Positions 1-11,686 of a stretch of DNA of 64,000 bases are shown piece by piece. Source of the DNA: CAVVXX01 sp963707975 (GTDB lineage Bacteria; Pseudomonadota; Alphaproteobacteria; Micropepsales; Micropepsaceae). The stretch is from assembly GCA_963707975.1 (NCBI GenBank), contig OY970177.1, forward strand, positions 1-64,000, in the 5' to 3' direction. The translations under genes were made by a program, and so were the position numbers. The notes under the pieces were generated by a model. The model was not told the DNA's origin, did no database searches, and saw nothing but the letters and a program-made list of their open reading frames with translations. Positions within the stretch are counted from its first letter, which is position 1; the number at the start of each line of letters is the position of its first letter.

Positions 1-4
1 ACGT

Positions 5-35
5 CCGAGGGGGCAGGATGTCTCTGCCCCCTCGG
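5..35 (-). terminator. Hairpin downstream of the autotransporter gene, possible terminator
   Basis: Perfect 12-bp inverted repeat (5-16 with 24-35) around a 7-nt loop, lying 37 bp beyond the autotransporter stop codon at 73-75. It is strongly GC-rich. The four bases left beyond it before the window edge are not a T run on the minus strand, so intrinsic termination is inferred from position and stem strength only. Confidence 0.5.
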
Positions 36-72
36 GATAATGACTATCGTTTAGCTTGTGCCGGTCCTGGTT

Positions 73-3000
73 TTACCAGGTGACGTTGACGTGGCCGAGG
101 ATAGCGTTGTCTTTCTCGGAGCCGCTCCAGCGTCCTTCGTAGCCCAGCACCGCTTCGACGCGCTTGGAGATGTCGAAGCCCAGGCCTGCACCCAGATCCG
201 CGAAGTCCTTCGAGTAGCCCGTACCCGTGACCCGGAACTGGCTGTTGGTGACCTGCGGCACTGTGGCGTCGAAGAAGCCTTCTTTCACCGCCCACGCCGT
301 GCCGTCCCACTCGTGTTCCCAGGCGGCCCTTAAGACCGGCGTCATGCTGAAGCTGTCGGTGATCTGCCAATCGGTCGAGAACCGCAAGCCCAATTGCGAA
401 CTCAACGAGGTGGCCGACGCGTCGGTGACCGAGAGCTCGGGACCCAAGAGACCGTTCTCGTGGAACGCGTCGGAATCGCCATGCAGGTAGGCCAAGGACA
501 GGAACGGCGTCAGATCCACCGCACTCCCCGTATCCCAGTGATAGCCAACCTCGCCCTGCGCGCCATAGGTATGGCTGTCGTACAGGTTGGCCGTGACCAG
601 GCCCTGAGTGATGGCGGCCGCCCCATTGGCCCCTGGCGTCGAGAACGGGAACGAGCAGCAGATCGATGACAAGGACGGATTGATGTCGATGTTGCGCTGC
701 ATGTGATTGGTGAACATGCCGTAGGTGCCGATGGCCTGGACATACCACGGGTCGAAGTCATAGCGGCCATAGAGCCCCACATTCCAGCCGGTGTAATTGC
801 CGCCATTGTTGCTGTCGGCCGAGAAGCCGGTGGAACCTGAGGTGTGGCCTACCGTCACGCCGACCTTGGTCCAGGCATCGACGTCGAAGTCGACGCCGCC
901 CATGATGCCCTTGTTGTCGATCTTGGCTGAGGGACCGCTCGCATTGGCGTCAACCGTGCTCCAGTCGCCATACGCCGTCACCCAGATATTGCCCTTGCCG
1001 ATACCCGTGCCGCCCCGCGCCGGCGAGACGCCAGGGATCAACTGGCCAACCGCATCCGAACCCCCGCTCGCCACCAGCTGCAGATGCGTGCCGATGGTGT
1101 CATTCAGGATCCGTGTTGCCTGCAACTGAGCGGCCGCCTGCTGGCCATACTCGGTGCCCGAGAGCTGATAGAGATCGCCTGCAAATTCCGTGGGGCTGCC
1201 GACCAGGAACAAGGTGCCCACGAACCTCGCATAGTTCGGGTTCGCCGTCGGGTTGGCAATGAGCGCGGCATAAGAGTTCTCGATGCCCGTCGCAACTGCC
1301 AGCTCGTTATGGGTGAGCCCTGCGATCGAGTTAAACGCATTACGCTTGAGAGAGAGCGTATCGATCGTCAAATTGGCGTTGTTCGACACCGTACCCGTCA
1401 AGAAGATGCTGTGGGTGTCGACATCGGCGAACTGGCCGGTGATGTGGCCAGCCGAGACCACGTGATAGGCAGCACTGTTCGCATACAACCCGGCATAGGG
1501 CAGGATCTCGAGGTGACCGGCCAGGAAAGCGTCGGTCTTGGCCACGATCTTGCCCAGCGTATTGTCGCCAGCGAGATTGCCTGCGCCCGGCCCGTCCGCG
1601 ATGCCACGCGCTTCGAGGATCAAATCCCCGCCCGCCTGTTCGCTGAAGTTGCCGACATAGGCCGCCGCCGCACCCTGCTGGGGATCATTGACAAGCACCA
1701 GCTTGCCGTTGGCGGCAATCGTCAGATTGCCCACCGCAATGGCGCTCACCGCCGTGTTCACCACCACGCCCGCATTCGAGGCGTAGAGGTTGCCGTGGCT
1801 TAGAAGCGTTGCCGAATTGATCACGCCGTTGAAGCAGGTCTTGCCGTTCTCAACGATTACCGAATCATCCGTCGACAGGAAGATGTTGCCGTAGATGAGG
1901 CCGGTGTCGCCCGGATAGTTCGCCTGGGCGTGGGCATTGCCCTCAAGCAGGATGTCGATCGGATTGGGCGCGTTCGCCACATTGATCGCCGTGCCGCGCT
2001 GGAAGGTGGCACCACCATCAACCGAGATGGCCGCATAGATGATGCCCGAATTGTTGACGATGGTGCCAACACCCGTGCCCGCAGGCCCGCCTGCAGGTGT
2101 GGCGGTGACACGAATGGCAGTGGCATTGGCAATGCCGCCCGCACCCACGATCGCCACCACATGCAGATTGCCGGTGTTGGAGATGAGCGCGTTAAGGCCG
2201 GTAGCCGGTGGCGCAAAGCTATGTGCTGCCACAATGATGCCATTGGCGTGGGCTGAGCCCGCACCCGCCGCACTCGCAATCGCCGACATCCGCGCGTGGT
2301 TGGCGATGGTGCCAAACACGTCGTTCTTGCCGACCGCGTATACGTCGGTGGCATTCGCCAGATTGAGGCCATTGCCGGAAGCCTTCGCTTCCACATGGAT
2401 GAGGCCATTGTTGACCACGTTAAGGCCAAGCGTAGGCGAAGTGCCGCCATCGATGACGATGCCGCGTGCGGCAGCCGATGCCGTAGCACCACCTGCGCCG
2501 TTCGCCTTGGCACTGGCAAACACATTGATTGTGCCGGCGTTCGACACGCTGGCATAAGCACCAAGATGCAGGCCGCCCGTGGTGACGGTGTTGTAGCCTG
2601 CCGCCGCCTGAACGCCCTGCGCGATGCCCGTCGCATTGACTGTCGCATGTGCAGACGCCGTATGCGGCGCCGAAGCATTGGCCTCGGCGATGACATTGAT
2701 GACGCCCACATTGACCACTTCCGCCGTGGCCCGCGCCCCAATAGCACCCGCCTGCTGGCTGATGCCGATGGCGTGCGCGCCGGCGGTCGCGCCGTATAAC
2801 GCATCCGTCGTAGTCTTGGCCGCGGCTTGCGCGATGGCCGTCAAGTGCCATTGTTGAGCACCGTATCCGCCCCGAAGACGGCGTTGAGGTCTCGCTGCAC
2901 AATGCCTTCCGCCGAGGCGAAGGCCGCGGCATAGACGCCGCCCGTCGCTTTGGCGCCGGCCGAGACGAAGATCGCCCCGTTGTTGCTGACGAAGTTATTC

Positions 3001-6000
3001 TCGATAAATGCCGGCAATCCAACGAAGAAGCCGCTGTTGGCCTGGGTGATGCCGATGGCCGTCGCATGCACCGGCGTGGCAAACAAGCCGGCCGCCCGGC
3101 CGCCATGGCCGCTTGCCGTCGCATGCGCCGTCACGACAAGGCTGCCAGTCTTCTCGTTGAACACGCTGTTGCTCAGAGCAAAGGCCGAAGTGCCCTCTGC
3201 ATACTGCTCGACACCGAGCCCAAAGGCTTCGGCAAACACTGTCCCACCCTTGGCATTGGCGCCGACCGAGACGTCGATGCTGCCCTTGTTGGTCAGCGTG
3301 TTGGCGCCAACACCGAGTGAGGTTGTGCCCGGCACCACGCCGAAGGCGTCCTGAACCACGCCATAACCAGAGGCGGCAGCGAAGGCGATGCCCCCCACCG
3401 CTTTGGCATGGGCATTGACATCGATGAGACCGGAATTGAACACCGCGTTGCCGATCACGCTGGCAAAATCTGCGTACTGGTGAATGCCACCGGCGAACGC
3501 TTCCGCGGTCGCATCCGTGCCGGCCTTGGCGGTGGCCGTTGCCGTATCCAGGATCTCGGCCCCTGCCGCATTGGTCACCAGATTGCCGAGTACTCCGCTG
3601 CCGATGCCAAACGCTGTCTGCGCGATGCCATGGGCGCTCGCAAGCGCCAACGCCGCTGTCCAGCCTTCCGCAAAGGCCTGCGCGTGCGGCGCAATGATGC
3701 CCGAATTGAGCACCGTGTTGAACTCGATGAAGGCGTTCGAGGCGTCCTGTCCGATGCCATTGGCAGCAGCAATCGCCTCGGCAACTCCGCCGCCGAGCAA
3801 GCCATTGGCCCGTGCCGTCGCATCCACGCTGATGTCGCCCGAGTTCTTCACCACATTGTTGGCATAGAGGCCGGGATGGTCATGGAAATTGAAGCAAATC
3901 GTGCCAAAGCTGCCACAAACGGATGTCGTAAACGTCGCACTGCCCGCGAGAGCGATCTGGCGCACGCCGAGATCGGCCGCTTCCGCAAACGCAAGGGGTC
4001 CCCCAGTTGCCACCGCCTTGACGCCGACCTCGAGATTGCCGGTGTTGATGACGGTATTGGAGACGCCGAAAATCCCGCTCTTCGTGGTGAAGCCAAAGGC
4101 GTGGCTTGCCACCTGGACGATGCCAAGCGCAGTCGCGATGGCTTCGGCAATTCCCGAAGCCGCCGCATGCGCTGAACCGTGGACAAAGATGTCGCCCTGA
4201 TTGGTGATGAAGTTATGCGCCACACTGGAGGCGCGCGCCTCCTGGATGATGCCAATTTCGCCAGTGGAGGGATTGTGCGCGTTGGCAATCGCGGTTGCTG
4301 CCCCGGTCGCATTGGCCGTCGCGTGCACGGTGATGAGCGGCACGGTCGCTACGTGCTTGTGCGCCGTACCTCCCGTGGTCGCGTAAATATTGTTGGCCGA
4401 ATTGTTGGCGGTGCCGTCGGCCGAAGCATGCTGCCAGATGCCGACCGCGTCGGCTGTCGCAAAGGCGGCAACGCCAAAGGCATGCGCCTTGGCGCCCACT
4501 TCGATGACGCCTTCATTGGTCACTGCATTGCCGGCGAAGAAATCCGCACCTGCACGTTGCGTGATGCCGATCGCGTGCGCGAAGGCAGGCGTTGCAATCC
4601 AATGCCCGGCTGTGGCCGTGGCATTCACTTCAATCAGGCCCTCATTGACTACGGCGATTGGCCGCGAGCCGTGGATCGCCGTTGCCGATTGCGAGATGCC
4701 AACGGCGTGCGCAAAGGCGTGTGCAAAGGTGCTGCCCGAGGCAACCGCTTTCGCACCCACAGCGATGACGCCGTCATTGCTGACGAAATTGCCCGCGATC
4801 GCCGCGGTGTTGGCAACCTGCACGATGCCCGCAGCTTCAGCTACAGCGTACGCCGAGCCGCCAAGACCGCTTGCTGTCGCCTTGGCATTGGCGAAGGCAT
4901 CAATGACCGCGCCCTTGGCGTTGATGACGCTGTTAGATTCAACAGACGCACCCGTGATGCTCTGGAAGACGCCGTCAAGTGCAAACGCGCCCGCGCTGGC
5001 CTTGCCCAGCGCATGAGCGGTAGCCGTGGCAAAGATTTCAATGGTGCCTTCATTGAGGAGCGAAATGGTGCCATTGCTGGTAAGCAAGTCGTCGCCGAAT
5101 TCCTGCTGCGAAATGCCCATGGCAGTGGCATCGCATAAGCGGTTCCCAGAGCGCTCGCATGCGCCTTGGCCGTGAAGTCGATAAGCGCGCCGGTCTTGTT
5201 GACGATGCTCTCAATCATCGTGTTGCCGGATTGCGTTCTGGTACCAACCGGCCGTGACCGAGGCATGAGGCAACCGCTTTGCCTTGCGCCAGCGCGCTGG
5301 CCAGGGCCTCGGCATGGATAATGCCTTCATTGGTCATCACTGCTTTGGCAAGACCTGTGCCAGCGTCGGCATCCTGCCCGCCGGCCCAAACGATGGCCTC
5401 AGCAGAGGCGAAGGTGCCGCCCAGGCCCGCGCCCGTCGTCAGGGCATGCGCGGTCGCCTTGGCAATCACTTGCAGCAAGCCGCCAGAGATAAGGCCACCG
5501 GCCGTCTTCACCACCGGGCCGTTGACCAAGTGATCGGAAGCAGTACCCGCGTCCAGCCCACCAAGCTGAAGCCTCCTGGCTAACGCCACCCGCACGCGGC
5601 ACGCCGCAGTCGCATCACCAATCGCGGTCGCCTTCGCATTGGCCGCGACATTGATCACGCCATCATTCACGACCGAATTGAACGCGAGACCGCCCAATCC
5701 GGTTACAGTAGCGTGTTGCGAGATCCCGCGCGCAAATGCGAGAGCCTTTGCGTCCGTCACGCCAAGCGCATTGGCGTTGGCCACAACCGAGACCAGCGCA
5801 CCCGTCTTGTTGACGAAGAAGTTCTGGGCGGTGGTGATCGCCGAAGCGCCTTGAAACACTGCCGACACGTCCGCAGTTGCGTGCGCAACCGCACCCACCG
5901 CATTGGCGTTGCCCGAGACATGGATGAGGCCGCTATTGATGAAATCGTTGGAAGCGAATGCGCCACCAATGGCGTGCTGGCTGATCACCGCATCCATATT

Positions 6001-7490
6001 GGCGAATGCTGCAGCCGTGCCGCCCGCCGAGAAGGCTTCGACCGCGGAAGCTGCGCCGGTAACGTCGATGATGTCGGCGTTGGTCAGATGGTTGACGGCC
6101 GAGCCGTCCGTAGAGCCCGCGAAGGCGAACTGTTCGATGGCATGGATGTAGACGTCCGCCTCCGCCGAGGTGACGCCCAAGGCGGTGGCCTTCGCCGTCA
6201 TGTCAATAAGACCGTCATTGACGAGCTTGTTCGAGGCAGCAGAAGAGCCGATCGCGATCTGATCGATCCCGGCGAGAGGAACGGTGTGACCAGCCGCATC
6301 AACGGTGTGTAGCCCGAATTCGCCACCAATTGAAGCTTCCGCTAGCGCGTGGCCGCCTGTGTCAGAGGCCAGCGCAAAGGCATTCGCATGCATGCCAATT
6401 ACGTCCGAGACCCCATTGACTAGCGTGACCTTGGCTTTGCCTGAGGCTGCGATTGCGGCCTGCAGGATGCCAGCTTCAATGAACGCCCTTGCGTCCGCGG
6501 AGGTACGGCTGAAGAGACCAATCGGATTCTCTGCCGTGGCTTTGGCCAGCAGAGAAATCTTGCCGGTGTTGTTGAGAACCGCTGTTGCGGAGCCAAAGGC
6601 GCCCGTCGCCTCGGCTACCTGTTCTACACCTAGCACCAATGCCGTCGCATGACCGAAATCAGGTGCACTTGATTCAGCAAGCGCCGAAAGGCTAAAGCTC
6701 CCGCTATTGGTGAGCTCGGCCACTGCCTTCGCGGTGGCCACTGCCTCCTGGACTACACCGATTACACTCAGCCACGGCCGTGGTAATTCCTTTCGCTGAG
6801 GCGATCACGCTGAATGCACCCGCATTGACGAAATGAGCGAGAGCGGAGGTGAGAATTGTCTTGCCGAGGCCACCGGCTACCTGTTCGAAACCAAAGGCCG
6901 ATGCTTCTGCATCCCAATTGCTCTCAGGCCTTCGCCTCAACATGGAAGACAGCGCCGGCCGCATTGCTGAAGGCAGCGGTGGCCTTGCTCGTCGCATTCA
7001 CCGCTTCCTCGACCATGCCGAACGCTCCTGCGAACGCCTCGTGCGTGGTGGGGTTGAAACCATCCTGGACCGCTGAAGCCGTGACGTCGTAAATCCCTTT
7101 GTTGACGAAATCGACGAAGGCGACCGAGGCGCCAGCCGCATTCGCCGACAGGATCGTACCTTCCGCCTTCGCAACCGCAAGCTTAGTCGCGTGCGCGTTG
7201 GCGTGGACTTCGATATTGCCCGAATTGATCGCGGTAATCGTCACATCGCCTGAGCCTGCCGTGCGGTGAATTTCGCCGCGTAGGACGGTCACGGTATTCG
7301 TGGCCGCCGTAACTGGCGATGCCGTGCAATCAATGTCCGCCAGAGCTGTAGCTGTGGTCTTAATCGAGAACGGCCCACTGTAGCCGATCTTCGCGCATGT
7401 GAGCGCCGCTGCTCCTGCATATTGAGGGACCGCGATTGCGATCACTGCGAAGGAAGCGCCAGACAACAGCCTGCGATGGATCTTATTCAT
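73..7490 (-). pseudogene. Giant repeat-containing autotransporter (type Va), interrupted by about eight frameshifts
   Basis: A single gene read in several frames. It starts at ATG 7488-7490 behind a G-rich ribosome site and opens with a signal peptide (MNKIHRRLLSGASFAVIA..., cleavage near AGAAA). A passenger of about 2100 residues follows, then a C-terminal outer-membrane beta-barrel (about 73-1010) ending in HVNVTW, the aromatic-terminated signature expected for BAM-dependent insertion. The passenger repeats a unit of roughly 45-55 residues, pattern N-x-G-x-I-x-V-x-A-x-A...GI-x-Q-x-A. Homology jumps frame near 6925, 6766, 5590, 5550, 5265, 5228, 5133 and 2844. My alignment gives five +1 and three -1 changes; correcting the net +2 leaves 7416 nt, exactly 2472 codons. 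The family displays or releases adhesin-like beta-helical passengers. Decay versus sequencing error is unresolved, so the pseudogene label is provisional. Confidence 0.8.
2000..6800 (-). repeat. Tandem degenerate Ala-rich repeats in the autotransporter passenger
   Basis: About 27-30 copies of a degenerate unit can be counted by the motif G-[IV]-x-Q-x-A (for example VGISQSA, IGITQRA, VGIWQHA, LGIVQVA, YGVVQDA, LGVEQYA). Each is followed by an N-x-G-x-[IL]-x-V strand and an alternating A-x-A-x-A-x-G stretch. The short-period alternation suggests stacked beta-helix rungs. DNA copies are well diverged, so the array is old at nucleotide level. Boundaries are approximate. Confidence 0.7.
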
Positions 7491-7932
7491 AGAACCCCCC
7501 TAGGGAACGTGACTGACGGGAGGGCGCCGGGCTACGGCCCCCCCCTTTTTTACCGGTTTTGCAATTTCCCCTAGGCGCGTGTAGCCGTCAACCACCGTCT
7601 AGGCAGGAGGCTGGAACACCCGACGAATCCTGGCCCAACTGTGCCATTCCTGCCACTTAGGACGAGCCGAGGTTGGTACGTAATATCCCATTGATTTTGA
7701 TGGCTATTATGTTAAATCCCAACGTCTCCATTACCGGCCGCTCGTCTCGGCGCGCCATTGGGCCGCCGCTCCGCCCATCGCTGATAGGGAGCCCAGGAGG
7801 GACCCACAACGAGAATCACACCCAAGCTGCGCCGCAAAGTAAAAACAAAGCAAAGACTGCGCCTTGACCTAAGAAATATTGATTAACCATGCCACGTACC
7901 TAATAAAACTGCTCTGTTACGACTGTATCCGA
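7491..7932. other. Intergenic region upstream of the autotransporter and downstream of tRNA-Lys
   Basis: 442 bp with no convincing gene. It holds the G-rich Shine-Dalgarno of the autotransporter just right of 7490 and a C8-T6 run near 7538-7551 preceded by an imperfect hairpin (7522-7529 with 7535-7542). The part from about 7680 to 7930 is more AT-rich and could contain the autotransporter promoter, but I see no clear -35/-10 pair. Confidence 0.5.
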
Positions 7933-8008
<76 letters not shown>

Positions 8009-8100
8009 CAAATTCGGATCACGTAACCGCCCAAAGTAGCGGTTTTACCAATTGGTCGCGCCTATAGCACATCGCCAATTGAGAAAACAGAAAAGCGCAA

Positions 8101-9256
8101 TCACACCACGCCTATCGCGTGACGGGGGATTTCTACCTGGCGATGAACATGCACGCTCATGAGGAGGCCAAAACCGAACATCACCGTCAGCATGGCGCTG
8201 CCGCCATAAGAAATCAGCGGCATGGGAATGCCCACCACCGGGATCAGGCCCATCACCATCGCGCCGTTGATCATGATGTAGAGAAAAAAGTTGATGGTGA
8301 TACCCATGGCGAGCAACCGCCCGAAATGATTGCGTGAGGAGAGCGCAATGCGCACGCCATAGGCCAACACCACCGCGAACAACATCAACATTGCCACGCT
8401 GCCAAGGAAGCCGAATTCCTCGCCAATATTGGTAGCGATGAAATCGGTCGCTTTTTCGGGCAAGAAGTTCAGTCGGCTTTGTGTGCCATTGAGAAAACCC
8501 TTGCCCGAAATTCCGCCAGAACCCAATGCGATCTTGGCCTGGGTGATATTCCAGCCAGCGCCTTGCATATCCGATTCGGGATCGAGAAAAGTGAGAACGC
8601 GCTGCTTTTGATACTCATGCAAGAAGAATTCCCACGCGGTGGGCACCGCGATCATGACGCCAACCGACCGCCGGCACAATCCAGTACCAGGATAGGCCCG
8701 CGACAAACAGCAGCACAAAACCACCCATGGCGAGCAGTATGGCCGTGCCGAGATTGGGTTCGAGCAGCACTAGCGCCACGGGCAGCGCGATCATCGCAAG
8801 TGCCACGAAGAGATGGCGCGGGTGCGATACTTCGGCGGGGCCGAGCGCGCTCAAATAGCGCGAGAGGGTGAGAATGAGCGCGATCTTCATCAGTTCGGAA
8901 GGCTGAAACTGGAGCGGACCGATGTCGAGCCAGCGTTGGGCGCCAAGGCCTTTATGGCCCACCAATTCGACCGCGACCAAGAGCAAGAAAGCAATGGCAT
9001 ACATCGGATAGGCGAGCGCCATCCACACGCGAATGTCTACGCAGGCCGCAGCAATGAGCACCACGAGGCCCGCGATGAAATACACGATCTGTTGCTGCGC
9101 CCAAGGCTGAAATTGCCCGCCTGCCACCGAATAGAGCATGGCGAAGCCCACACAGGCGATGACCGTGATCAGCAAGACCAGTCCCCAATTGATCTCGAGC
9201 AGTTTGTCGAAAATACGCGCTGTGCGGCGGTTAAAGGCATAGGGGCGAGTGGTCAT
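8101..9256 (-). pseudogene. rodA: Rod-shape SEDS peptidoglycan polymerase RodA, single +1 frameshift
   Basis: Inner-membrane SEDS glycosyltransferase that polymerises lipid II with PBP2 (the mrdA product, encoded just upstream) during elongation. The start ATG 9254-9256 lies 10 nt after the mrdA stop; the reading frame extends further upstream, but those residues overlap mrdA. The first part (FNRRTARIFDKLLEINWGL, then hydrophobic segments, GAQRWLDIGP, QPSELMKIA, LLEPNLGTA) runs to WYWIVPAV. Homology continues in another frame from GVMIAVP through GSGGISGKGF, FIATNIGEEFG and PLISYGGSAM to the stop at 8101. The shift is explained by one extra base near 8662 (T on the coding strand); removing it gives 384 aa, a normal RodA length. 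rodA is usually essential in rods, so an assembly error is more likely than real loss. Confidence 0.88.
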
Positions 9257-9266
9257 GACACGCGCC

Positions 9267-11153
9267 TCAAAGCGTCTGCGCCGCCGAAGCGGCCTTGAGT
9301 GGATAGGCGCTGGGCAGTTGCAGAGTGCCGCGCTTTTGCGCGAAGACGAGCACGTCGCGCGCGATCTGCACCTGCGGATGCGGTGGCGCATTATGCTCGA
9401 CAATACAGGCGCAGGCATAACGCGGCTGAGAGACGGGCGCGAAGCCAATGAAAAGACCGTGGTCGCGTAAATTCCAGGGTAGGCTCGCATCCTTCTTCAC
9501 CCCGTGCTGGCGCTCTTCCTCGGTGATGACGCGGACCTGCGCGGTACCGGTCTTTCCCGCCATCTCGAAGCCTGGTTCTGTGATGCGCCAGGTATAGGCG
9601 GTGCCGCCCGGCTCGTTGGCGACCGCGTTCATGCCGTCACGGATCTTGCTGAGCGCGTCATCGGAAATGGGCAGAGGTTGTGGCACTTGCCGCGGCTGGA
9701 CGACGCCGCCAATCACGTGAGCGATGCGCGGGGCCAACGCCTTACCGCTGGCAATCCTCGCCACCTGCGTACAGAGCTGAAGGGGCGTGACCAGCACATA
9801 GCCCTGGCCGATTCCCGTGTTAAGCGTTTCGCCCAGCTGCCACGGCTGATGATAGGTTTTCTCTTTCCACTTCTGGCCAGGAATGAAGCCGGGTTTCTCG
9901 CCAGGAATCTCGATCCCGGTGAGCTTGCCCAGGCCCATCGCGTGTGCGGTCTGTTCTATTCTGTCGATGCCAACGCGGAGCGCCGTTTGATAAAAGAACA
10001 CGTCGCAGGAATGCTTGATGCCGTCGCGCAGATTCATCCGGCCATGGCCGCCTTTTTTCCAGCAGTGGAAGGTGTGATTGCCGAGCGTGATGCTACCGGT
10101 GCAGACGACGGAGTAATTGGGTGTGGCGATCCCGCCATCTACGGCCGCCAGCGCCACCACCGGCTTGAAGGTCGAGCCAGGCGGATAGATGCCCTGCAAC
10201 ACCTTGTTGATGAGCGGCTTATGGTCGTCATTCATCAACCCCGTCCATTGTTCGGTCGTGATGCCGATGTTGAAGGCATTGGGATCGAAGCCAGGCGTTG
10301 AAACCAGCGCCAGCACATCGCCCGTCGCCACGTCCATCACCGCACAGGCGGCGCTTTCATCTCCCATCCGCTCATAGGCGAATTTCTGGATTTCCTGGTC
10401 GATCGTGAGATACACATCCTCGCCAGGCGTACCGGGTTCGCGCGAAAGCTCGCGAATGACGCGGCCATAGGCATTGACCTCGACCCGGCTGGTCCCGCCA
10501 AGGCCGCGGATCTTTTGGTCATATTCCTTCTCGATGCCGCGCTTGCCGATGCGAAAACCCGGCACTTCCAACAGCGGGTCATCGTCATCTCCGTCCTCGT
10601 CTTCCGGTGAGACGGCCGCTACGTATCCCAAAACGTGGGAGAGTTCTTCCGGGTACGGATAATCTCGCGTTTCGCCTACGTCGGGCTGCACGCCCGGCAG
10701 GTAAGGCAGATCGAGATTGAGGCGGGCGAAGTCCTCCCAGCTCAAATTCTCGATCACCGTCACCGGCACGAAGGCCTTGTTGGTCGCCACGTCCTTCAGC
10801 ACGCGCGTGCGCTGGCGGTCAGTGAGCGGAATGACCTTGGCCAGCGTGTCGAGCGCGGACGCAATACCGCCCGGTACCTGTTCGGGTACGATGAAGGCGC
10901 GGTAATTGCGGCGGTTAGAAGCGAGTTCGGCGCCGAAGCGATCGAGAATGCGCCCGCGCGGCGGCGCAATGAGGCGCTCATTGACGCGGTTGCTTTCGGC
11001 TCGCGTCTTATAGAGATCGCCTTGCATGATCTGCAGCTGATAGAGCCGGCCAGCCAGCACGCCGAACACCGCCGTCATGCCCCCGGTCACGAGGAGTGAA
11101 CGGCGGGTGAAGGCGCCGTAGCGGCTTTTGTCGCGGCGATCGATGAGGGGCAT
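9267..11153 (-). CDS. mrdA: Penicillin-binding protein 2 (elongation transpeptidase)
   Basis: Class B PBP that cross-links peptidoglycan during lateral growth with RodA and MreBCD. A protein of 628 aa from ATG 11151-11153, which overlaps the mreD stop (ATGA). It has a short cytoplasmic N terminus, one membrane anchor at about residues 19-40, the N-terminal PBP dimer module (APPRGRILDR around 63-72) and a C-terminal transpeptidase. The active-site motifs are all present: SxxK as STFK at 327-330, SxN-position SCD at 382-384, KTG as KTGT at 534-537. The SxN-to-SxD form is usual for PBP2. An acidic insert EDEDGDDDD sits near 184-192. The gene is intact. Confidence 0.95.
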   Translation of the reverse strand: MPLIDRRDKSRYGAFTRRSLLVTGGMTAVFGVLAGRLYQLQIMQGDLYKTRAESNRVNERLIAPPRGRILDRFGAELASNRRNYRAFIVPEQVPGGIASALDTLAKVIPLTDRQRTRVLKDVATNKAFVPVTVIENLSWEDFARLNLDLPYLPGVQPDVGETRDYPYPEELSHVLGYVAAVSPEDEDGDDDDPLLEVPGFRIGKRGIEKEYDQKIRGLGGTSRVEVNAYGRVIRELSREPGTPGEDVYLTIDQEIQKFAYERMGDESAACAVMDVATGDVLALVSTPGFDPNAFNIGITTEQWTGLMNDDHKPLINKVLQGIYPPGSTFKPVVALAAVDGGIATPNYSVVCTGSITLGNHTFHCWKKGGHGRMNLRDGIKHSCDVFFYQTALRVGIDRIEQTAHAMGLGKLTGIEIPGEKPGFIPGQKWKEKTYHQPWQLGETLNTGIGQGYVLVTPLQLCTQVARIASGKALAPRIAHVIGGVVQPRQVPQPLPISDDALSKIRDGMNAVANEPGGTAYTWRITEPGFEMAGKTGTAQVRVITEEERQHGVKKDASLPWNLRDHGLFIGFAPVSQPRYACACIVEHNAPPHPQVQIARDVLVFAQKRGTLQLPSAYPLKAASAAQTL

Positions 11154-11677
11154 CAGCCGCTCCGTCCCGGGCCAATGATACGGCGATGCAGTCGGTTCAT
11201 AAATACCGCGATCAACGGATAAAACCCGATTGTTACAGCACTCTGGATCAGCAATGGGCCAAGCGGCGCGGACTGCCAATAGGCAAGCATGGCTAGCACA
11301 TAGGCGACGCCCGCAGCGACGAACGTCGCCGCGCCAAACCCAAGTACGGCGCCCAAACCCGATAATCCCGCCAGCGAATCCCGCTGACGATCGGTGAAGG
11401 CATAGGCTGCAAGAAAGCCGCCCGCCCATACGCCTGGCGCGCCGCCGGAGAACAAATCTTCCAAAAGGCCAATGCCGAGTGCTGCCACAGGCGGCATGAG
11501 ATCTGGCCGCACGAGCGACCAGAAATAGACCGGTGCCAGCGCAAGCTGCGGCGCAGGAATCATTCCCCCCGTCACAGAAATGGGAAGATTGACCAGTACC
11601 ACGAAAAATACGCCGAACAGCACGGGTAGCAGCACGACGAAAAGCCGGCTTACGAAACTCATATATGTTTCGGCCAT
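11153..11677 (-). CDS. mreD: Rod shape-determining protein MreD
   Basis: Small integral membrane protein of the elongasome, 174 aa, with about five hydrophobic segments and the conserved-type stretch GIGLLEDLFSGGAPG in the middle. It bridges MreC and the MreB/RodA machinery at the inner membrane. Its gene lies between mreC (9 nt upstream) and mrdA (ATGA overlap), so it is translationally coupled. MreD sequences are poorly conserved; the assignment rests on topology, length and position in the mreBCD-mrdA-rodA operon. Confidence 0.9.
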   Translation of the reverse strand: MAETYMSFVSRLFVVLLPVLFGVFFVVLVNLPISVTGGMIPAPQLALAPVYFWSLVRPDLMPPVAALGIGLLEDLFSGGAPGVWAGGFLAAYAFTDRQRDSLAGLSGLGAVLGFGAATFVAAGVAYVLAMLAYWQSAPLGPLLIQSAVTIGFYPLIAVFMNRLHRRIIGPGRSG

Positions 11678-11686
11678 TGCCGCACC

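Noticed and set aside
4179..5138. Plus-strand 319-codon frame opposite the autotransporter passenger
   Set aside because: The repeat-rich, GC-biased sense strand forces long open antisense frames; no independent evidence for a gene.
7522..7551. Hairpin plus T6 run resembling a plus-strand terminator
   Set aside because: The stem has a mismatch and no plus-strand gene lies upstream that it could terminate.
7673..7867. 64-codon plus-strand frame left of tRNA-Lys
   Set aside because: No ribosome site, no similarity, composition like the surrounding intergenic DNA.
8655..8668. Programmed ribosomal frameshift in rodA
   Set aside because: No slippery heptamer or stimulatory structure at the break, and RodA proteins are not known to use one.
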